Part shown: piece by piece, positions 62,315 to 64,000 of the stretch | Layout of the letters: every line of letters starts with the position of its first letter | How positions within the stretch are numbered: the stretch's first letter is position 1 | Source of the DNA: Rhizobiaceae bacterium MnEN-MB40S | GTDB lineage: Bacteria; Pseudomonadota; Alphaproteobacteria; Rhizobiales; Rhizobiaceae | DNA length: 64,000 bases | NCBI GenBank assembly: GCA_024343425.1 | Contig: BRLC01000014.1 | Span: forward strand, 1 to 64,000 | Direction of reading: 5' to 3' | Position numbers and translations under genes: made by a program | Notes under the pieces: model-generated | Database searches by the model: none | Told to the model about the DNA's origin: nothing | Seen by the model: the letters and a program-made list of their open reading frames with translations, nothing else

Positions 62315-62684
62315 CAACAGGCTCCCCGTCATCGTGGGGAATTAAACGCTCCACCGCCGTGAAAGCAAGCCTGCCTGTTAGCGATCCCGGCCAATGCAGT
62401 GACCTGCGACCGCCGTTCCGCGACGCCGCCAATCCGTTTGCTGAATGCCCGGCAGGGATTGCGGTTTGCGATCATTGCCGATCCTGCTCCCCGAACTGGA
62501 AGCGCCTGCCGAATACGAATATCTGCCCATCGCTGTCGCACCCTGAATCGCCAGATTTGGTAGCGGTGAACATAGCAATTTCGCCGGGCTGGAATGTGGC
62601 AATGTCCACAAATTCAGCATGCGTCGCAAGAATTGAAACTTGCGCAAATTTGACAAACGCATGTTTCAATGATTTGATTTAAAC
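62315..62684. other. Intergenic region with the TetR promoter, no gene supported
   Basis: The gap contains the divergent promoters of the MORN gene and the TetR gene. A 150-codon plus-strand frame crosses it (62230-62682) but has no recognisable domain. The only clear signal is the 13-bp inverted repeat described next. Confidence 0.5.
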
Positions 62685-62693
62685 ATGCGTTTG
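62654..62693. promoter_or_regulatory. 13-bp inverted repeat overlapping the TetR start codon
   Basis: CAAACGCATGTTT (62654-62666) and AAACATGCGTTTG (62681-62693) are perfect inverted repeats with a 14-bp spacer. The right arm contains the ATG (62685) of the TetR gene, so binding by the product would block its own expression. Confidence 0.65.
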
Positions 62694-63401
62694 AATCATA
62701 CGATTGAAAAACAGACGAAAAGCCGGATCCGCCACGTCGCGGAAGAGATGTTCGCCACTCACGGCATTGGCGGCGTGACGACGCGCGCGCTCGCCGAAAA
62801 AGCCGGCGCCAACACGGCGGCGGTCAACTATCACTTTGGCGGCAAGGACAACCTCGCAACGGAAGTCTTTCGCGATGTCGCTCATCGATCGACGGTCCGT
62901 AGGCTGGCGAATCTGGATCGGATCGAGGCAGAAGCGCGCGCAAAGAATGCGCGCCCGGATCTGCGCGCGGTCATCGAATCGTTCGTGGACGCCTATGTAA
63001 ACGAGGACGACCCGCGGACAGGCCTGCTCCTTGCGCGACTGGTTCTCAAACATCGCGTCGAACCCAACGAATGGACGCGCGCTGTCGTCCGCGACGAACT
63101 TGACCGTGTTGCGGAACGCTATGTGGTCGCTCTGGGCAACGCCGCGCCTCAGTTGGGCCCCGCCGAGGTGCACTGGCGCTACCATTTCATGGTCGGCTCC
63201 ATTTTGATGACTTTGAGCGACGACGGCCCTGAAAGTCGGCTGCAAAGGCTCTCGGGAGGACTTTGCAAACCCGCCGACAAGCGGGTTCTCAGATCGCAGC
63301 TTGTCGATTTTCTGACCGGCGCCTTTCTGATCGGAAACCAGGCCGGTCCGGATGATGACGGACATCCCGAACAGGCGGGAGGCTCACCTGTAGACGACTA
63401 A
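62685..63401 (+). CDS. TetR-family regulator (CecR-like)
   Basis: A 238-residue TetR repressor. The helix-turn-helix is GGVTTRALAEKAGANTAAVNYHFGGKD, with the NYHFGGK ending seen in CecR/YbiH-type regulators, and the long C-terminal domain includes WRYHFMVGSILMTLSD. It is followed 22 bp later by a TRAP binding-protein gene, which is probably its target together with itself. Its start codon is inside a perfect inverted repeat, consistent with autorepression. Confidence 0.85.
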   Translation: MRLNHTIEKQTKSRIRHVAEEMFATHGIGGVTTRALAEKAGANTAAVNYHFGGKDNLATEVFRDVAHRSTVRRLANLDRIEAEARAKNARPDLRAVIESFVDAYVNEDDPRTGLLLARLVLKHRVEPNEWTRAVVRDELDRVAERYVVALGNAAPQLGPAEVHWRYHFMVGSILMTLSDDGPESRLQRLSGGLCKPADKRVLRSQLVDFLTGAFLIGNQAGPDDDGHPEQAGGSPVDD

Positions 63402-63423
63402 ATTCAATCTAAGGGAGGAAAGC

Positions 63424-64000
63424 ATGAAAACCATTCTCAAAACCGGCGTGGCGTTTCTGGCGCTCGCCGCCGCATCCGGCTTCGCACATGCGGAGACATT
63501 TTCATTCACTGTCGTGGCCGGTCATCCGCCGATCACCAAGGGCGTCGCAAATATCCGCGATTTCTTCATACCGGAAGTCAATCGCCGCCTTGAGGAACAG
63601 GGCGAGCATTCCATCGAATGGACGGAGGCCTACGCCGGATCCGTCGCAGACGTCAAAGGCGTGCTGGAAGCCGTCGAGACCGGCATTGCCGAATTCGGTT
63701 ATGTGCCGCATCTCTTCGAGGGCGACAAGCTGCCTCTCGAGCAGATCACCTACGTGACGCCTTTCGGCACATCGGATCTTCCCGCGCTCCTCAAGGTCAT
63801 CACCAAGTTGCACGAGGAAATTCCGGAAATGGACGCCGCATGGGCGAAGAACAACCAGAAGCTTCTCGCGCCCGTCGGTATCGACGACTACCAGTTCGTC
63901 ACAAATTTCGAGATCGAGACGCCGGCCGACATTGAAGGCCACAAGATCGGCACGGGCGGCCTTGCGCTCAACTGGCTGACGGGCAGCGGCGCGACGCCGG
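63424..64000 (+). CDS. TRAP transporter solute-binding protein, partial at window end
   Basis: The N-terminal 192 residues of a DctP-family receptor, with signal peptide MKTILKTGVAFLALAAASG and ending near AHAE. It is homologous to the receptor at 23586: both have a TVVxGxPP start, KLPLxxxxxVTPF and an IPEMxA block. It begins at ATG 63424 behind AAGGGAGGAAAGC. Permease genes presumably follow outside the window. Confidence 0.88.
   Translation, partial: MKTILKTGVAFLALAAASGFAHAETFSFTVVAGHPPITKGVANIRDFFIPEVNRRLEEQGEHSIEWTEAYAGSVADVKGVLEAVETGIAEFGYVPHLFEGDKLPLEQITYVTPFGTSDLPALLKVITKLHEEIPEMDAAWAKNNQKLLAPVGIDDYQFVTNFEIETPADIEGHKIGTGGLALNWLTGSGATP

Noticed and set aside
62230..62682. 150-codon plus-strand frame across the MORN/TetR intergenic region
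   Set aside because: It begins inside the MORN gene on the opposite strand, has no domain, and covers the TetR operator.

Overview
The window looks like chromosomal DNA of an alphaproteobacterium, most likely Hyphomicrobiales/Rhizobiales. The support is high GC, PcaQ-type control of protocatechuate catabolism, abundant TRAP and ABC solute transporters, CYTH-CHAD and class III cyclase proteins, and tightly overlapping ATGA/GTGA gene junctions. This is inference from gene content, not a phylogenetic result. No rRNA or tRNA gene was recognised.

Layout. 1-804: frame-disrupted end of an IS5-family element. 1102-6956: beta-ketoadipate genes pcaHGIJF and pcaC with divergent pcaQ; pcaB and pcaD are absent. 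7081-12640: an ionotropic-glutamate-receptor-like protein with a non-canonical pore, a CYTH-CHAD protein, a membrane class III cyclase and a cyclic-nucleotide-phosphodiesterase-like protein. In the cyclase/phosphodiesterase gap (about 11374-11481, minus strand) I see a candidate small RNA with a consensus sigma-54 promoter, two upstream hairpins and a strong terminator. 12860-31048: a large catabolic block containing two paralogous alpha/beta hydrolases, an enoyl-CoA hydratase, TPP-dependent E1 alpha and beta with a free-standing lipoyl domain, a fused double-TetR regulator, an acyl-CoA ligase, two acyl-CoA dehydrogenases, OsmC- and AhpD-like proteins, a TRAP transporter, two dehydrogenases and a kinase-like phosphotransferase. 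A 19-bp near-palindrome recurs upstream of three of its transcription units, which suggests one regulon. The SDR, acyl-CoA dehydrogenase, kinase and ligase set resembles the levulinate (lva) / ACAD10-11 route for 4-hydroxyacids.

31083-37988: a TPR protein, then a 2090-residue autotransporter whose passenger begins with 33 exact-length 21-residue repeats. 38376-43417: a polyamine-type ABC operon (potF, potA, potB, potC) with an unusual periplasmic insertion in potB and a co-translated protein of unknown function. 43650-44198: a small exported protein in locally AT-rich DNA. 44438-55465: a MalT/LuxR-type regulator followed by an operon for a dipeptide-type ABC transporter, a hydantoinase/oxoprolinase-family protein and two DUF917 proteins. 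55598-62314: an OmpA-family protein, a stand-alone cyclic-nucleotide-binding protein overlapping a metallophosphoesterase, a chagasin-type peptidase inhibitor, a CurA-type reductase, a thioesterase and an exported MORN-repeat protein. 62685-64000: a TetR regulator and a second TRAP binding protein cut by the window end.

Most promising observations: the sigma-54 small RNA candidate, the three-site palindrome tied to an undescribed carboxylate-catabolism regulon, the 21-residue-repeat autotransporter, the pore-altered glutamate-receptor-like protein, and the SGNH hydrolase remnant embedded in the catabolic operon.
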